Position numbers and translations under genes: made by a program. 64,000 nucleotides of DNA, taken from Zantedeschia hybrid cultivar. Taxonomy: Eukaryota > Streptophyta > Magnoliopsida > Alismatales > Araceae. The stretch spans positions 43,659,196-43,723,195 of the forward strand of contig JARZZO010000013.1 in NCBI GenBank assembly GCA_030544215.1, read 5' to 3'. Shown here piece after piece: positions 22,441 to 35,543 of the stretch (position 1 is the first letter of the stretch; the number at the start of each line of letters is the position of its first letter). The notes below the pieces were generated by a model, which searched no databases, was not told the origin of the DNA, and saw only the letters and a list, made by a program, of their open reading frames with translations.

Positions 22441-25400
22441 ACTAGAGTGAATTCCACACATGCAGTGTTTGCCTTTGGAGAATTGGAGCCTGGAAAAAAT
22501 CCAATTTTTGGCAGTAGAGAAAGATTTTGATGATGTCTATTGTCTAGCATTTGAAATCCCATTTGGTGCAAGAATAGGTGATTTGTCATATGGTTCTCCA
22601 AATTACCGGAAACCAAAGATGTATGTGCCAAGATCAGATATATTAGGTGATTAAGATGAAGAATGCAGAAAATCAAATGAGAAATGGGGAGAAACTAAAG
22701 GAAAACTAAGGGTACACGTGCCTAGATCAGATTAGGTGAGTAAAATAGATCACCATCTCAATCACCAAACTTTCGTGTTAACTCTAATTTTAAAAAAGGA
22801 TAATTTTATTGATGGCATTAATCGTTGACATTAGTGCAATGTGAACCCAAAGAATCGGCATCTATCGAATTGGAGTTAACAAAAAGACTTCCTAACTAAG
22901 ACAGTGATCTATCTTGATCATTTATCTGATCTCATGTACCTAGATTTGCAGTTTTGAAAGTAGAATTATGTATCTTTGATTCTGAAAAACAGACATTGCA
23001 ATTTCTATCCAACTTTGTACTTAGATCCAACAAAACGAGAGGCTATCTTCATTTGTTTTCACAGCAGATTCTGATTGTGCTGTCTCCAAGTCATTTGCAA
23101 AGTTCTACCTTATGTAGCCCCTATAAACTTTTGATGTTTACAAATAAACCCTCATAATCACAACTTTCTAACAAACAAACCCTTTTTAGGGGCTTCTTTG
23201 TAATCTCTCAGGGACTTTTTTTTGTAATCAGGAGCCCTTCACTAATTCAAAGAAGATTGTGAGGGATTATTTATAAATATCAAGTTTAGAAGGGTTAAAA
23301 CATAAGCAAGCTATATTTTTACGGTTAAAACATAAAAAATATCTATTTTTTAACATAAGTATATTCATATTTATTCCAAGGGAATGAAACTCTGGCCTTT
23401 TCAGACAAGGAATAAAAGATAGGCGAAGCTTAATAATGTCTTCTGTTGACTTTGATGGCATAAGAAAGATCTAAGGATTCCCACACTCCAGTTGGCAGGC
23501 AGCTTTGGAGCTACCCCACATCTATGCACAAAGGCTTCCCATGAACAGTTACTAGTGCCCCAACAGTTACAAAGTTGCAATGGCATCTAAGGACTCACCT
23601 TCCTTTTTCTATTAAATTATTAATCCCCTACCATGCAAACAGATAGAGGCCCACTGCACCTGATCATCCATCTGATTAGTTAGTGTTCCCAAAGCTCAAT
23701 TATACACAACCTGTGTGACATGTGAGACTAATTAATCAAAGTAGCACCTCCTCTCATATATAAGTTGATTATAATTAACTTGGAGGAAAACAGTTTAGAA
23801 GCTTGATGAACTAATAACAAGTGAGACAGAAGACAAAAAGAGAGTCAAAAAAGAACAAAGAGAAAAGTGTAAAGCATATCAGCACATCCAATTTAAAAAT
23901 TGATTACTGATGAGTAGAACAGTTCAACCATATGTGCATGACTGATGTAGGATTAACCAAACGAACTATCATCTGAATGGCTCCTGTATCCAAAATAATT
24001 GATCTAGATCTGTTGTAGGACTGCATCTACTGAATCCCTTCTCTGGAGCATAACTAATATGTATTTAAAGGTGTATGAACGGATCATAATGATGAAAGAT
24101 GTATATTGATCCATATGTTTAATTCTAAAATTTTCAAAAATTCCACACAATACTCCGCACACGTACATTCTTGTATTTTCAAATAGGCAAATTCTTGACT
24201 GAATTTTCAGCCATCTTATCTAAAATTCAAGTCGAATTACATTTGTAAGTTAATTACATTTGTAAGTATCTTTGCGTTATTATGTCCTTCCCGTATTTAA
24301 CTAACTATGGTCCCGAGAGATATGAACCCACTCTTGTGAGTGGCTGCTGTTGTTGATGCTGCTCCTTTCTCTCTCTCTCTCTCACACACGCACACACACG
24401 CATGCAGGCTACTCATATTTCATCTTCTCTCTAACCTTCTAACTTAATCCTCTTTCTTCCTACCATGGACAATAATCTCTATAGTCTACAAATAACATAA
24501 AAGATGGAGCTACATTTAGACTGGTTCAACCCAGTATGAGTTTGACTTTTGGACTTTGGGCCGCTTTAGGCAACCATGGCTGGTGAGAATTAATGCAACT
24601 ATTAAGCTGGAGTAGATCACCCTTTGGCCCAATCCAACTTGCCAAGCACCACTCCAACTACGCGTTTGTAGTCTCTGGTTATCAAAGGTAAGTAATGCTT
24701 GCCCCATAGCTGGGGCATGGTGCAATCCACGTGCATTGCAGTGTGCCCGCCACTGCCGTCCAATGACGTTAATCAGATGGCAGCACAACAGTCCATAATT
24801 TTTTTTTTAAAAAATAATTTGTCAAGCTGGAGGCCCCCAACTCGGTGGCCATACCGTCCCACATTTGGCCGCATGGTCGAAAGAAAAAAGATCACATAAC
24901 TGTGCAGTCCAAGTCATCAGATTGAGAGTGTATGATTAGGGTGCAGCGCACTGCTGCACCACATACGATACAGCAAACATTCCTCATCAAAGATTGGAGA
25001 TCAAGGATCTTCTGATTTAAACATCCTAAATGTTCAAGAAATCATGAATAGGAGCTTTTCTATACCTAAGTAGATTTTAGTTATTATTATTATTATTATT
25101 GGTTGGGGTGGGGGGGGGGGGGGGTTTGATATGTTGTTGTTCTCAATTCCCATAGGCGAGAATTAGAGTGGCACTCGTACTACGTGTTCATAATATCTGG
25201 TTAACAGAGGTTGGAGATGAAGGATCTTCTGATCTAAACACTTCTAAATGTTCAAGAAAAAAGCTCATGAAATGGGCCCTTTCTATACCTAGGCAGAGTT
25301 GGAGGATTCGAGCAATTTGACTGGTACTCAATTCTCATACATGTGAATTAGATGATACTATATATGGCAACATCCCTCCCCCATCCAGTGAACTCGAATA

Positions 25401-26179
25401 AAGTCTTACGGCCTCTCCGAAGCCAAGCAAACTTTGGAAGACCCAATCCAATATTTGAGTTAATGGATGAAAAGACACGAAATTAATATAAGTGTGACGT
25501 GATATTCAGTAAACAATTTCTATGGCCTTTTCAAATGAGATTTTAAAAATAAATAATTTTTCTTAAAATTTGAATTCATTAGATGATGACGTAATTTTTT
25601 TCAGAATCTAAATTCTTCTAAAATTTAAAATCTCAAAATCATTACCAAATAGAACCTAAATGACTTTCACCAACAGAATAAATGAAACCAAACTCATCAT
25701 GTATTTTGTAGAACTTCAATTGTGGAGTAATTTCATGTCACGTGAATAGAGAGGAGAACTTTGATTAATAATAATTCTTCTAAAATGGGACTCCAATCCT
25801 TCTCTTTATCAGTTATTGTTAATATAAGGCATCTTAAATATATGTTTCATTTATTTCCATCCCAATTTCTTTTCCATATACTCTGTTATAAGCCTTAATC
25901 ACTTTTATTTTGTCTTCCTTGCTCATCAACAATGCGTTTCTGAGTGTTTGAAGGACACTAATTTAGAGGTGGAGTCTACTGTTAATACACACAAATGAAT
26001 GGCATGTGAGAAGTATCTCGAGAGTGCTAAGTACTGTTTCCTTGGTTCATCTGTATTATTTTTTTTTACTTCTAACATCGACAACTATAATGTTTCCATT
26101 CACCCACCTTTCTTGCCCACTGAAGACATGCTGACAAATTTAGGGCACATAATTAATGTAACTACTTACTCCCCTCTGT
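22441..26179. other. Intergenic, nothing gene-like
   Basis: AT-rich, no gene recognised. Contains a (CT)n(CA)n microsatellite at about 24367-24402, a poly-G run at about 25108-25123, and a roughly 80-bp direct repeat at 24991-25292. Confidence 0.45.
24991..25292. repeat. Dispersed direct repeat pair
   Basis: Two copies about 217 bp apart share 'ttggagatcaaggatcttct' (near 24994) / 'ttggagatgaaggatcttct' (near 25211), 'aaatgttcaagaaa', and 'ctttctatacct'. Confidence 0.7.
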
Positions 26180-26299
26180 CCATTTTAGATGAATCTAAGG
26201 AGATAATCTCCACATTAGCACTGTGCTACTCTTATCTGGCCATTTTGGATGCATCTAAAGAGATAATCTCCACATTAGCATTGTGCTATTCTTAAGTGT
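26180..26299. repeat. 60-bp tandem duplication
   Basis: Two adjacent 60-bp units with few differences; each contains 'gagataatctccacattagc' and 'tgtgctattctta' or its variant. Confidence 0.9.
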
Positions 26300-26714
26300 A
26301 GAATTCTAGAAGCTTCTACAAACTTCATGGAATACGCTTGTGGAGTGCCTGGAATGAAGTGAACAAGCTGGGAAGTGTTCACGACTCAATTCATTCCACC
26401 TGCCTTTAGCATGACAAGAACTACTTTGGCACTACATATGGATGCACAGCCTCCAGCGGCGAATTCAGCATTCATATAGTAGGGTTCTAGAATCTCACTG
26501 GATTTAGTCAAATTTATTGGCCCAATTTAAAGCAGTCTAGTTCGAGATCTCGCCGACTCAGTTCAAGATCTCATTAGTCCAACTTAAGATCTCATATGAT
26601 ATAACCTAAGATCCTATTGATCTAACCATACTTATGACCTAATGTCCAAATGACCTTACTGGAAAAATTTTCTACATCTGTCACTGGCTGCCTCCACACG
26701 TTCGTCATAAACTC

Positions 26715-27747
26715 TGATGAGGCAGAATCCGATTCGGCCCATTAAAGCAAGCCAAAACCCCTTTCAGCCCAACAGCAGCAGTACCAGGCCCTCCGGGAGC
26801 CTCCGGCCCATCAGCGGCCTAGCAGCCTCCGGCCCATAAGCGGCACCGTCCCTCCCGGCCCAACAGGCTTCAGCCCGTCAGCGGCCCATCAGCCTACGGC
26901 CCGGGAACAGCGCGGCAGCCCAAGGCCCAACAGGCTTCGGCCCATCAGCGGCCCAACCCCCTTCGGCCCGGTAGCCGAATCCGGCCCACTCCGGTGGCGG
27001 ATCAGGCACTATGGCGGTTTATCAGTAAGCCATCATTTAGTCCTATATCGGCTGCCACCGTTAACCATCCGCTATCCTTTGCTATAAATACACCGCTATT
27101 TATTGCCCAAAGGATGCTTCCTCAAGCATCCGAGACCCTCAAAGGACTACAGTCCGAAAAGTATTAAAGCTACTCTCTTTGCCTTCTGAATCGAATCTTC
27201 TTCAGGAGCTAACTTGACCGTCGGAGGGGGTTCCCCAGGGCCGAACCCGGGGACTCCTGCTAACCGGTTTTCTTCTTCTTTCCCTCCTGCAGGAGCTCGG
27301 TTCGAATCTTCGCCGACCTTCCCGAGTCGGTATCGGCTGCCGACCTCGGACTCCTCTCCCTAGTCTCGACGCCGTACGCCGGCTGCCCCAAGACAGGAGA
27401 CTCGGTCTCGCGCTGCCCCTCCGTCCGCCGAAGGGGCTTTGGGCTCACTATCCAAGAGCAAGCCCACTCCGAGTCACTTTCGGCCTCGGACTTCCTGCTT
27501 CGGCTTCGTCGCCTGTCGACAGATCAGTCGGAGGAAGATTCATCCGCGCCGCCCCTTCGTCCGCCGAAGGAGCCTCGGCCACGACTTCCCGGAGCGAGCC
27601 AGCCCTCGGACTCCCGGCTTCGCCTCTGCATCCTTCGCCTTCCGGATCCCCGTCGGGCCCCTTCAAACACCGATCCGGCCCAGCTCCGGATCCCCATCTT
27701 CGGATTCCAGCTCCGGAATCCGGTCGTGATAGATCCAGTCTACATCA
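26715..27747. mobile_element. Solo LTR of an LTR retrotransposon
   Basis: Begins TGATGAGGCAG and ends GTCTACATCA: the terminal TG/CA extends to a 5-bp inverted TGATG/CATCA. AACTC flanks both sides (26710-26714 and 27748-27752), the 5-bp duplication made by retroviral-type integrases. A TATA box TATAAATA lies at 27083-27090, followed by the R-region-like 'gaccgtcggagggggttccc', a motif I know from plant Gypsy LTRs. It is strongly GC-rich, with repeated 'cggcccatcagcggcc'. No internal domain is present, so unequal recombination between two LTRs is the simplest explanation. Open frames within it are shadows. Confidence 0.9.
27083..27090 (+). promoter_or_regulatory. TATA box of the solo LTR
   Basis: TATAAATA within 'gctataaatacaccgcta', in the U3/R position of the LTR. 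It shows the plus strand is the sense strand of the lost retrotransposon. Confidence 0.6.
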
Positions 27748-27752
27748 AACTC

Positions 27753-28467
27753 TATGCAAGGTGGACATTTAGGATGGTAGGTCTCTACTCGCCTAAACTT
27801 TGGTTCAATTAAAACTAAACTTGAAATAAGCCTATTCAAGTCTTTAGCTAAAATACTCACTGTCGACAGATCACAAAAGTCTCACCAAAATTTTATGGAA
27901 GGTTTTTTACCGTTTAGTCCCTCTAATCTACTTAGTTTAGAAAAAAAGATTCCCTATAAGTTTTGTACTTAGTAAAACTCCTTAAAAATTCACTTTTATT
28001 TGGAAAAGACCTTTCCCATAGAGTTTTTTCAAAATATTTCAAAGTATTTAGGGACATTTTTAGAATTTTGAAGGATGCTTTCTAAGTAAAGATGAGATTA
28101 TAGGAAGTTCTTAATAAATATAAAAATATCTGAGTTTTTTTTTAAAAAATTAAACATATTAGAGGAACTAAAAACTAAAAAATCCCTTTTATAATTTAAT
28201 GCGAGAGAGAAGGAAACTATAATAAAAGAAATGGATACATCAGACACTGATTTTGACAGTCCTATGATGTTACCGTCATGTAATAACATCCCATATTAAA
28301 ATGCCGTTATAGCAACAATTTATAGTATATAACGTAAATAGAAATGGTACTTTGCAAATATGCCATTGTCATACATTAAATTGCATATTTGCCACTAAGA
28401 AGGCCGCATTTGCATGTATAAACATATGGCCTGACATTATTTTAACTGAGCTTGAAGTATAAATCCT
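27753..28467. other. Intergenic
   Basis: AT-rich, no gene or repeat boundary recognised. Confidence 0.45.
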
Positions 28468-28475
28468 CTCCCTTG

Positions 28476-29023
28476 GGGAGTAATAATTTGCTGCACTTAA
28501 CAGACAGTACAACAAGTTGAGTCCTCTTACAATGCAAGATGTGATTGGTGTAAGGGTCACATGGTTCGGTTAACTTTTTTTCCAAGAGTGGACCACACAA
28601 GCATTTATCACGCCTGAAAATATTGTCACGCCTATAAATAAGTGCATACATACCTAAGAATGACAAGTACATTTCATGTATGACAAATATTATTTGTTAT
28701 GTCCTATGAAGTATTTATCACATCTGTAAAATATTTGTCACGTCCAAGAATCTGTACATAGATGTATAGAGATGACAAATAATTTTTAAACATAACAAAT
28801 ATTTCGTAGATATGACAAATATTATTTATCACGCCCAGACAATATTTGTAGCGCGTACATACATTTGTCACATTCAAAGTCTTCCGTCTACATTTAATAC
28901 TTGTGTGATCTACTCGTGAATGAAAAAGGTTATTCAACCTATGTGACTTGGCCCACCTGAACTAAGACATCTTATATTGTAAGATAACTAGACTAGTGCC
29001 TTTTAATACAATAAGCATTACTC
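28476..29023. mobile_element. TIR element, GAGTAATA family, long form, with target duplication
   Basis: Ends GGGAGTAATAATTTGCTGCA and ATAAGCATTACTC are inverted. CTCCCTTG flanks both sides exactly (28468-28475 and 29024-29031), an 8-bp duplication as in hAT elements. The interior is filled with TGACAAATAT/ATATTTGTCA repeats in both orientations, as in 10687-11211. Non-coding. Confidence 0.75.
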
Positions 29024-29031
29024 CTCCCTTG

Positions 29032-29833
29032 CAGTGGGAGGAAGAAAAGAGATCCAACTATCATTTCATAAAGATGCGAATTATTAAAAGAAATTGGGTA
29101 TACTCCGACTGCAACAGACAGACGACAAAACAAGTGGAACTTCATAGAAGTGCTTAGGCATCAGATTTATTTATTTATTTTCCCCATCTTTTCCCACTTA
29201 ATTTGGTTGGTCCTGTTGCATTCACTCTGATCCATTGCATTGTTGCCATCTTCCAAGCGACACATGGAAAGCCAAAGCCCCACATCCTGTTAGTCCCCAT
29301 TTCACCTCCCCACCCTCTAATTGGTTCATTCATGGTGTGCAATCCTCACGACCCCAGGTGAGATCCTTTACATCAGGATCACGGCACAATGCACCCTCAC
29401 ACTGCTAGTGGAGAGGATACAAGATCTTCCAGACCCAATATTACACCTTCGCTCACGACGATCAGAGATGATGGTATTGGTATCGGTGGGTATCCGTTTC
29501 ACTACGATTGATGGGACGTTTTGGCTTGTTACCGACCGATAACATTTCTTTAAAGGTTGGTTGCTCTAGTGTAAAATTTTGTAAATCATCGGTTTTAAAA
29601 TTACTGGTTTTCAAACAAGTGAAATTTTTCTTATTTTAACATCAGAAAATATTTATTTGATTGTTTGTAAAATAAAATAAAAAAGATGCTTTAATCTTCT
29701 TATTTTAATTTACAGTAAATTTTTACTGTAAACCAAAACAAAGAAATTAGATTGTCAAGTGGACAAACAAGGTCTAAACAGGATGATTTCACTTCATTGT
29801 TCTACATTATTCCAAACAATTGAAAACAGACAA
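29032..29833. other. Intergenic, left flank of the LINE
   Basis: No gene recognised. Before the LINE inserted, this was the DNA about 0.5-1.2 kb upstream of PsbS, so it may contain displaced distal promoter sequence. Confidence 0.4.
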
Positions 29834-29850
29834 GCATCCAGGTATGTTTC
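29834..29850. repeat. LINE target-site duplication, 3' side
   Basis: GCATCCAGGTATGTTTC, identical to 36006-36022. Confidence 0.97.
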
Positions 29851-29889
29851 TTTTTTTTTTTTGAATTCAACTAAGATAACCATTAAACT

Positions 29890-32800
29890 TCAAACTGAAA
29901 AAACATGGGTGGGAACAGAGGAGCCTAGAACAGAGCAATGGAATTTATCCATAGCGATAGGCTCCGAGATACACTTGGGGAAAGGGGGACCAAACCAGTT
30001 GGTGCATTCGACGGTTCTGATAGCCAGCTTACACAATGAGTGAGCAACATGATTACCAGATCGAGGAACAAACGACACAGATAAATTGGGGTGCTGGGTT
30101 AACATCTGTTGGCAATCCAACACGACGGACAGGCACACCCATTGGGGGGGGCAATCGCCCTGAATAGCACGGATAATGGCCAGAGCATCTCCTTCAACAA
30201 CGACAGGGAGATCGTAAGTTGCTGCCGCACACAGCCCGTGCCAGAAAGCCATGGCTTCACTGAGTAGAGAATCTGATCCTCTACAGACGTGAGTGGAACA
30301 GCAGATAGGAGACCCCGTCGAATCTCTGATGATGACACCAGCACCAATATGTGTGGGAGATACCGCGCCATCAACATTGATTTTGAGCTGATTAATCGAA
30401 GGTGGTTGCCAAAAAGGATTCACAGTCGAAACATTCAAATTCGAACTGCCACTAGGTAAGTTCTCAATCCAAGAGATAGCATTACCTGTGGCCTTACTCA
30501 CAATGCATGTGGGGTGGGTGTTGATGCCCTCCGAAATTAGTTTACATCTGGCTTTCCATATCTCCCAGATGATAGCTATTCGCATAGCTGTGAGAAAAGG
30601 TTGATCATCCACCATTTGAGGATTTAGCCAGCCAGGTATGAGGTCTTCCAGGCAACTAGTCAGGGAATCTGAATGAAAAGATAAAATGGAGGCAAACCAA
30701 GCGGCTCTCGCAATATGACATGAGAAGAGGATGTGTTGAATAGTTTCCTGGTGCTGAGGACACACAGGGCACATTCTGTCAATGCCATATAGTAAAGCTC
30801 CTACTCTGTCATTAGTAGGAATACCTTGATGGAGAGCTTTCCACAGAAAATGTATAACTCAAGGAGGGATGAGCAGAGAGACCTTGGGGCTCCAAAGCAA
30901 CTTCCAGATAGGGTGATCACCAGACATTGATGAAGTGACTCCATCCAACAGACATCTATATGCGGATTTAGTATTGAGCTGACCATCAGTGGTGAAAGGC
31001 CAGATTACTAAATCAATTCCATCATTATAAGTCTGGGGCAATAAAATGCTAAGTATCACCTCTTGAGAGTCAGTATCGAATAGGTCTTGAATGAGATCTG
31101 TCTTCCATCTCCCATTGCTGATCAATTCGGATACTTTCTGAGGAATATAGCCTGTATAAGCACTGTTCATATTAGGAGGGGCAAACAGTCCAGGGATCCA
31201 TCTATCGGTCCAAATATTAATCCCATAGCCTGATCTGATAATCCATCTCACTCGATTAACCATCTCTTTTCTGACAGCAAGCATAGCAGACCATACATCC
31301 GATGGGGCTGATGGTGTATTAATTTCCCAAAAGGAATATCCACCAAGATATTTGTCTCTGAGCATACAGCTCCAAGGGCTATGGAAGTCATTCAAAAATC
31401 TCCATGTTAATTTCATGACCAAAGCTTTGTTGTAATGAGTAAAATCTCTGATGCCTAATCCACCCTGACGTTTCTGCATGGTTATTTTGTTCCAGCTGAT
31501 TAGATGTAACTTTCTATTCTCACCCCACCAGAATTTCCTTTGGATCCTGTTGAGATTGTTGAGTGTGGTTTTGGGAAGTAGGCTGGTAGCCATTACATGT
31601 GCTGGAATTGCACTGAGTGTGGATTTAATCAGAACTGTTCGCCCAGCAGTAGATAGGGTATTTGTCTTCCAGTTGGCCATCCGTTGCCTCATCCTGTCCT
31701 CCAAATATTGATATTGTTTACATTTCGCTCTACTAGACCAGATAGGGACTCCCAGATATAGCCCATCCAATCTCAGAGGTTCAATGCCACTCAGCGCACA
31801 AAGTTTCTTACGGATGATTTTAGGTGTGTTGGGACTAAAGATGATACCAAATTTCTCTTTGTTGATGGCCTGACCAGAGCATTGCAAATAGGTATTGAGG
31901 CATTGCATAATTTCAGCCATTTCGGCTTCGGTATTTCTACCAAAGAGGAAGACATCATCTGCATACATGAGATGGTTGATTGCTTGAGCATGAGCATTAA
32001 TTTTGAAGCCCCTGATTTTGCCCTGATCAAGTGCATTCTTGAGTAATGAAGAGAGTGCTTCAGCACATAAGATATATATGTAAGGTGAAATAGGGCAGCC
32101 CTGCCGAATGCCTCTCTGGGGGTGTATAAAACCAGTTGGTTCCCCATTGATATTGATAGAATGGGTGGCACTAGTGATATACTGCATCACCAGATTGAAA
32201 TTTGCACCTTTGAATCCCTGTTTTGATAGCAAACTCTTAATAAAGGCCCATTCAACCTTGTCATAGGCTCGAGAGATATCCAGCTTCATAGCAAATACCC
32301 CTGTTTTCCCCTTCATCTTGTGGAGGGAATGCATGATTTCTTTGAGAATTACAATACTGTCAGTGATTTGCCTCTTAGGGATGAAGGCTCCTTGGTAGGG
32401 AGATAGTAAATTATGGAGTAAAGGCTGCATTCTGGATGCTAGAATCTTAGTAATGCTCTTGTACACCGTGTTGCACAGGCTGATGGGTCTGAATTGGGAG
32501 GGATTGCTGACAGTTGGGTTCTTAGGGATTAGAGTAATGGTGGAGTGATTCATACCTGCCGGGAGTGTGCCAGTCTGAAATATATGCTTGATAAGAACAC
32601 AGACTTCATCTTGGACGATATGCCAATATTTATGGTAGAAGATAGGTGGTAGACCATCTGGGCCAGGAGCCTTGAGAGGGGCTTGCTTCATAAATGCCTC
32701 TGTGATTTCTATGTCAGTTGGTGATTTATTGAACCTCTCCAACTCAACATTGGAAATTCTGGGATTGGACATTTGGAAATGTGCAGGTACATGTGGTGGA

Positions 32801-34014
32801 TTGGAGGATGAATATAACTTGGTGAAATAATCCACAAATTCAGCTTTGATGGACTCCATATTACCAGTCCAATCTCCATTACTTTTTTGTATCCAGGCAA
32901 TTCCATTAGCCTTTCTCCTATTGAGAGTCTTAATGTGAAAATAGCGCGTGCACCGATCCCCCTCAACAAGCCAATGGGATTTAGCCCTTTGTTTCCAATA
33001 TTCCTCTTGTTTATCAAATAGATCTTCAAGTTCAAGTTGTAGCTGCTGTTCTTTACTGATATTTGCTTGGGTAATTGAGGCATTAGAAAGGAGGGTGAGT
33101 TGATGTTTGATCTGATCGATCCTTTTCACCACACTTGGGAACTTGTTTCTGTGCCACTTTCGGATTTGCTGCTGTAAGTAATAGACCTTATCATGGTAAT
33201 GTTCAGAGAAGGAAATATTGGAGTTCCATGCAGACTTAATCACATCTTCAAATTGTGGGTGCTTGATCCACATAGATTCTAGCTTGAAAGGCAAACATCT
33301 ATTTTTCCTGAATCCAGATGTATTAAGTAGAATTGGATTATGATCACTGCAACATTTAGGGAGATGGTGCACAGTGGCAGAGGTGAATCTAAGTCTCCAT
33401 TCTGCATTAACCAGAGCCCAATCCAATCTTTCTCTAATATGGAATTTTGCTGATCTCCTATTAGACCATGTGTACAGAGGCCCCACGAAGCCCAAATCCA
33501 TCAGTTTGGCATTGTTCACAAAATTTCTAAAGTGCTTCAGTTGTCGATTGTCTGCCCTGCTGCCCCCATCTTTATCTTCCGAATTGAGAACAGAGTTCAT
33601 ATCTCCCATGACTATTATAGGTCCATTGATTTTGTGCATTACAGACAAAATTTCTTCCCAAAATCTCTGTCTTTCTTTAGGTCGCGGAGGGGCATAAACA
33701 AAAAGGATGTGCCAGCTATGTTTGTGGGAGGAGGGATCAGCAACACACATGATCCAATTATGTTTAGCTTGGATGATATGCAGATTAATACTGGTACTCC
33801 ACCATAGCCATAAACCTCCAGCTCTACCCACAGGGTTACAAACATAGGAATTCTTGATATTTCTGCAGTGGAAGAATTTGTTGGCTTTGTGCTGATTTGA
33901 TTTAGTTTCTGACAGGAAAATAATTTCTGGATTGAGGGAGCGGGTCAGCTGATCTAAAAATTGAACCGTCGGGTTCCCGCCCAAACCACGACAGTTCCAA
34001 GCTAGGATTTTCAT
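29890..34014 (-). pseudogene. LINE ORF2: endonuclease, reverse transcriptase, RNase H; one in-frame stop
   Basis: Minus-strand frame of 1374 codons starting MKILAWNCRGLGG. An APE-type endonuclease covers about residues 1-230 (ETK, GDMN, SDHNPIL). Reverse transcriptase runs from about 450 to 760 (KAPGPDGLP, RPISLCN, YADDVFLF). A zinc-binding region (about 1050-1130) includes CPVCPQHQETIQH. A C-terminal RNase H has VDGA, SEAMA and EGDA acidic positions and the plant-LINE variant GNHVAHSL. A TGA at 30861-30859 interrupts the frame after residue 1051, just before the zinc-binding region; downstream the same frame is open for 322 codons. So one substitution separates this from an open ORF2. It enables target-primed reverse transcription of LINE RNA. 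The start overlaps the ORF1 stop as ATGA. Confidence 0.95.
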
Positions 34015-35543
34015 TTGGAACTTGGCGGTGGTTTTCGGTCCACCGCCTCAACCTTGATACAGAAATTTTTGGATTTTGGGAACCGGTTTCCTTTGCTGGG
34101 ATTACTGGTTTTGGCTTTGATAGGAGTATGATAGTGGGGTTTCATTCTCCTGGGGTATGGATTAGTAGTGGACATGGGGGAGGATGAAGTAGCATAAGGA
34201 CAAGTTTTAGCCTTCTTACTTGGAGAATCCTCCCAAACCAACTTCCTCTTAGAGGTGCCCTCATCGTGAATGGAATGAGGGGGGAGTGGCTCGAGGGAAA
34301 AGAGTTGCTGAAACTTGACAGGTACATTGAAAAGGTGCTGGGGAGTAGTGGGTGGAGTGGACAGTAAGGCTGATGGAGTGGTGAGTATTGTGGATTTCTG
34401 CTCATACCCGGTGGTGGCCTCAGACAGGGTAAAGTTCAACTGACAAGGCATGGGGTCATGAACTTCCGGTGATCCCATACTTCTGCATTCTTTGATAAGA
34501 GATGTCTGCAGGACAGGTATCTCTGGCAAAGTGATCTCGGTAAGGGGATCCTGCAATGTTGTGTCCTCCGTATGCAGAGGGGGTATGGTGGGATGCGTGT
34601 GTTCCTCTTTCCAGCTATGGTCCTGTGGGCACTGGACAATGGCGAGATGTTCATCTTTACCTGTGGGATCTTTGCCTAGTGGGTTCTCCTGTTGAGTATT
34701 AGGATGTGCATTGTAATCAACTGCAGGTAATACACGATTTGAGACTTTGAGATTATCATCAAATTTGAATTTGATTGCTTTCTCCAATCTGTTCTTCAAT
34801 TGTGGGGAATAGTTTTCAAACTGACTCCTAACCTTATTGAGCTCTTTGCAATGCTCAACCTCATGACCCAATCTGCCACAGAATTTACAGAACTTTGGTA
34901 ATCTCTCATAAGCTACAGCAAAGCTCTTAATGTTCCCATTCGATACCTTGGCGTGCACAGTTTTTGTCAAGGGGTGTTCTACATTCAGAGTGACTCTGAT
35001 GCGAGCATGAGTGCTCCAATTGCTGACAGAATCTGGATAAGGTGGGTGAGGAATTCCAATTTGTTTGGCTAAGGTCATGGCTATCTGACTAGTGAGATAC
35101 TCCACCGGTAGATCATAAATCCGAACCCATAGCTCTCCTTGATTAAGCTCATATTGGGATGGTGGGGTACCAGGTTTGCCTCTCTGGATAAGAATTAAAT
35201 CATTGTTGAAAAACTAGGGAGATCTTCGACATACCTTATCCACATCTTCATAGTTGGAGAATCTGACTAGGAATTTGTTGTCGGGGAAGTCCAGCATTGA
35301 CCACTGGCCTATTGGATTCCAGAGTTTCTGCATCCATTCCTTTAAACCAGCCGGCCGCACTATTGAATCCGTATGAACTTTCACAATAACAGAGTGCTTC
35401 CACTGATTTGTTTCTTCTGCTACGCCAGGTCCCAAGATTGAGATCTTTCTTTTGTCTTCATTGCTCATTAATGTAGTAAAGCTTCTAAGAACTTCTTCTT
35501 CTTGAGGATCTAGGGGGGCCTCGTCCTGTTCGTCGCTTTCCAT
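34011..35543 (-). pseudogene. LINE ORF1: DUF4283 and CCHC zinc knuckle; one in-frame stop
   Basis: Minus-strand frame starting MESDEQDEAPLDPQEEEV (an upstream in-frame ATG at 35609 is also possible). The N-terminal part resembles the DUF4283 domain of plant LINE and gag-like proteins. A TAG at 35216-35214 interrupts it, and the same frame continues (FFNNDLILIQRGKPG...) to 34011. A CCHC knuckle, CKFCGRLGHEVEHC, follows, then a Ser/Pro-rich tail with a basic cluster (KRKLVW..SPSKKAK). It is expected to bind LINE RNA in the ribonucleoprotein particle. The stop codon overlaps the ORF2 ATG. Confidence 0.9.

Noticed and set aside
26760..27720. GC-rich open frames suggesting a gene
   Set aside because: They lie wholly inside the solo LTR with exact ends and duplication; the frames are by-products of its composition.
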